A stretch of DNA of 64,000 nt from Roseithermus sacchariphilus (GTDB lineage Bacteria; Bacteroidota; Rhodothermia; Rhodothermales; MEBIC09517): positions 3,830,449-3,894,448 of the forward strand of contig CP030158.1 of assembly GCA_003285105.1 (NCBI GenBank), read 5' to 3'. Below, one piece after another: positions 63,135 through 64,000 of the stretch. The notes under the pieces were generated by a model, which was not told the DNA's origin, made no database searches, and saw only the letters and a list, made by a program, of their open reading frames with translations. The number at the start of each line of letters is the position of its first letter. The stretch's first letter is position 1. Both the position numbers and the translations under genes were made by a program.

Positions 63135-63271
63135 CGCACGCCGGCTTCGGGACGATCCGGGGCCGCTGCCGGCACCATCGCCCAGAGCAGCCCGACCCAG
63201 ATCGTCAGGCACAGCCGCAGCCGGGGCGGGGCCTCCCGGGGCGTCCGGGGTGGCTCGATGCGCCGTTGCAT
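62906..63271 (-). CDS. Possible small secreted or membrane protein, overlapping the stress protein gene
   Basis: A 121-codon minus-strand frame starting eight bases after the stop of the upstream outer-membrane-like gene. AGGAG lies five bases before the ATG, and the first 40 residues hold a hydrophobic helix (RLRLCLTIWVGLLWAMVPAA). Its 3' two-thirds is antisense to the end of the universal stress protein gene, which has the stronger coding signal, so this may be spurious or a gene whose proper stop has been lost. Confidence 0.25.
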   Translation of the reverse strand: MQRRIEPPRTPREAPPRLRLCLTIWVGLLWAMVPAAAPDRPEAGVRQPEAVPAASRATDDPVGAAWGWTVGPTISTGQEASLRREAMAVVGSSPLASGRCTTSRSASCVRATSRHASGPAP

Positions 63272-63279
63272 GTGCGCTC

Positions 63280-64000
63280 CTACAGGACGAGTCCCACCCG
63301 GAGGCTGTGCTGCCGGGCGCCCTGATCGACCGAGGCGGCGTGCAGTCCCCCGAAGGCATCCCGGACGGCCGACATCGAGCCGGCATACCACTGGTGCGCC
63401 CGGTACGTGTAGCCGGCGGCCAGCCCCAGCTCCGAGCCCAGCACCCGGTGGATCCGCACTTCCAGGTCGATGTCGGTCGTCCGCGTGAACCGCGTGGCGC
63501 TGAGCTCCTGCTCGGCGTCGCGGGTGCCCCCCAGGGTGGTCAGCCACGTGGCACGGACCTGCCCGCGACGCCCCACGAGGGGAAGCCCCGGCGGGCTCTG
63601 GAGCCGCACGCTGCCGCCGGCCCCGACGCCCGTATGGACCAGATGCAGCCCCCGCACCCGGCGGGCACCCGGACCCAGCGGCGAGGTATCCACCTGCAGG
63701 CCCTGGTACGCCAGATGCAACCGGAGCGGGACGGACACCTGCACCGGATCGTCCGAACGGGTGAGATACAGGTTGTCCCCCGTCAGCAGCGACAGATCGA
63801 GGTAGCGCTGCCCCGGCCGCTGCCGGGCGACGTCCGCCGCGCGGGTGCCGAACGACAACGTCGTCCGGCTTTTCTCCCCCCGCACCACCAGCGACGTCGC
63901 AGGGCCGGCATAGCCGTAGACGAAGTTCGAGTCGCCGCGGGCGAAGAAAAATTCCGCCTGATTCTGTCCGATGGTGATGCTCGTGAACGGACGAGGCGGC
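63280..64000 (-). CDS. Probable outer-membrane beta-barrel protein (partial, 5' end outside window)
   Basis: The last 240 codons of a longer minus-strand gene; the frame is open to the window edge. The sequence is a series of alternating polar/hydrophobic strands (TTLSFGTRAADVARQRPGQR, PVQVSVPLRLHLAYQGLQVD, QVRATWLTTLGGTRDAEQEL, ELGLAAGYTYRAHQWYAGSM) ending in a hydrophobic C-terminal residue (SLRVGLVL), as in outer-membrane barrels. No family name can be given. Identification is by pattern only. Confidence 0.6.
   Translation of the reverse strand, partial: PPRPFTSITIGQNQAEFFFARGDSNFVYGYAGPATSLVVRGEKSRTTLSFGTRAADVARQRPGQRYLDLSLLTGDNLYLTRSDDPVQVSVPLRLHLAYQGLQVDTSPLGPGARRVRGLHLVHTGVGAGGSVRLQSPPGLPLVGRRGQVRATWLTTLGGTRDAEQELSATRFTRTTDIDLEVRIHRVLGSELGLAAGYTYRAHQWYAGSMSAVRDAFGGLHAASVDQGARQHSLRVGLVL

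Overview
The window looks like a chromosomal segment from a high-GC member of the Rhodothermota/Bacteroidota, close to the Rhodothermus lineage. Supporting signs are the fused isobutyryl-CoA mutase, GWxTD, DUF2892 and class II DAHP synthase genes. The strongest sign is a complex I cluster (nuoJKLMN) with nhaD and pcd embedded in it, an arrangement I recall being reported for Rhodothermus marinus. Coding density is high and most genes belong to ordinary aerobic heterotroph metabolism. No phage, plasmid origin or CRISPR array was seen.

Layout. 1-13 kb: DnaQ-like exonuclease, YceI, two Tat-exported Gfo/Idh oxidoreductases flanking an ApbE flavin transferase, a stand-alone response regulator, tRNA-Thr(CGT), carboxypeptidase Taq, hibernation factor, a coiled-coil protein, class II DAHP synthase and EttA. 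13.0-18.35 kb: the main accessory region, a degenerate chromosomal integron. It has a frameshifted integron integrase, a MITE-like insertion in the attI region, cassettes carrying a TIR protein, a small unknown protein, a KTSC protein, a lipoprotein and a HicBA toxin-antitoxin pair, and three attC-type sites. An IS630-family element splits one of those sites. 18.36-24.8 kb: lipoprotein, SGSH-like sulfatase, Gfo/Idh, a polytopic membrane protein and a polysaccharide flippase, suggesting sulfated or surface glycan metabolism. 24.9-30.9 kb: bacilliredoxin, YtxH, fused isobutyryl-CoA mutase overlapping a phosphopantetheinyl transferase, and superoxide dismutase.

31.2-39.3 kb: nuoJ-K-L-M-nhaD-pcd-N on the minus strand, the membrane proton-pumping half of complex I plus a sodium/proton antiporter and pterin carbinolamine dehydratase. 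39.8-53 kb: minus-strand genes for a GAF protein, M20 peptidase, exonuclease/GIY-YIG fusion, alkaline phosphatase, GWxTD/TPR protein, DUF2892 protein, Crp/Fnr regulator, RluA-type pseudouridine synthase, YjbR, MscS channel, HemE and a dienelactone hydrolase-like lipoprotein. A 13-copy heptamer array lies just upstream of hemE. 53.1-61.2 kb: a polyprenol-kinase-like protein, GntP permease, lipase, polysaccharide deacetylase, HD hydrolase, histone-deacetylase-like protein, MobA and a carboxymuconolactone decarboxylase. 61.3-62.1 kb: an AT-rich island flanked by 11-bp direct repeats, carrying one gene broken by an in-frame TGA. 62.3-64 kb: tandem universal stress protein and the end of an outer-membrane-like protein.

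The observations most worth following are the integron (dead integrase, attC sites with an extrahelical base, IS630 inside an attC, TIR and HicBA cargo), the complex I/nhaD/pcd grouping, and two period-7 tandem arrays upstream of genes.
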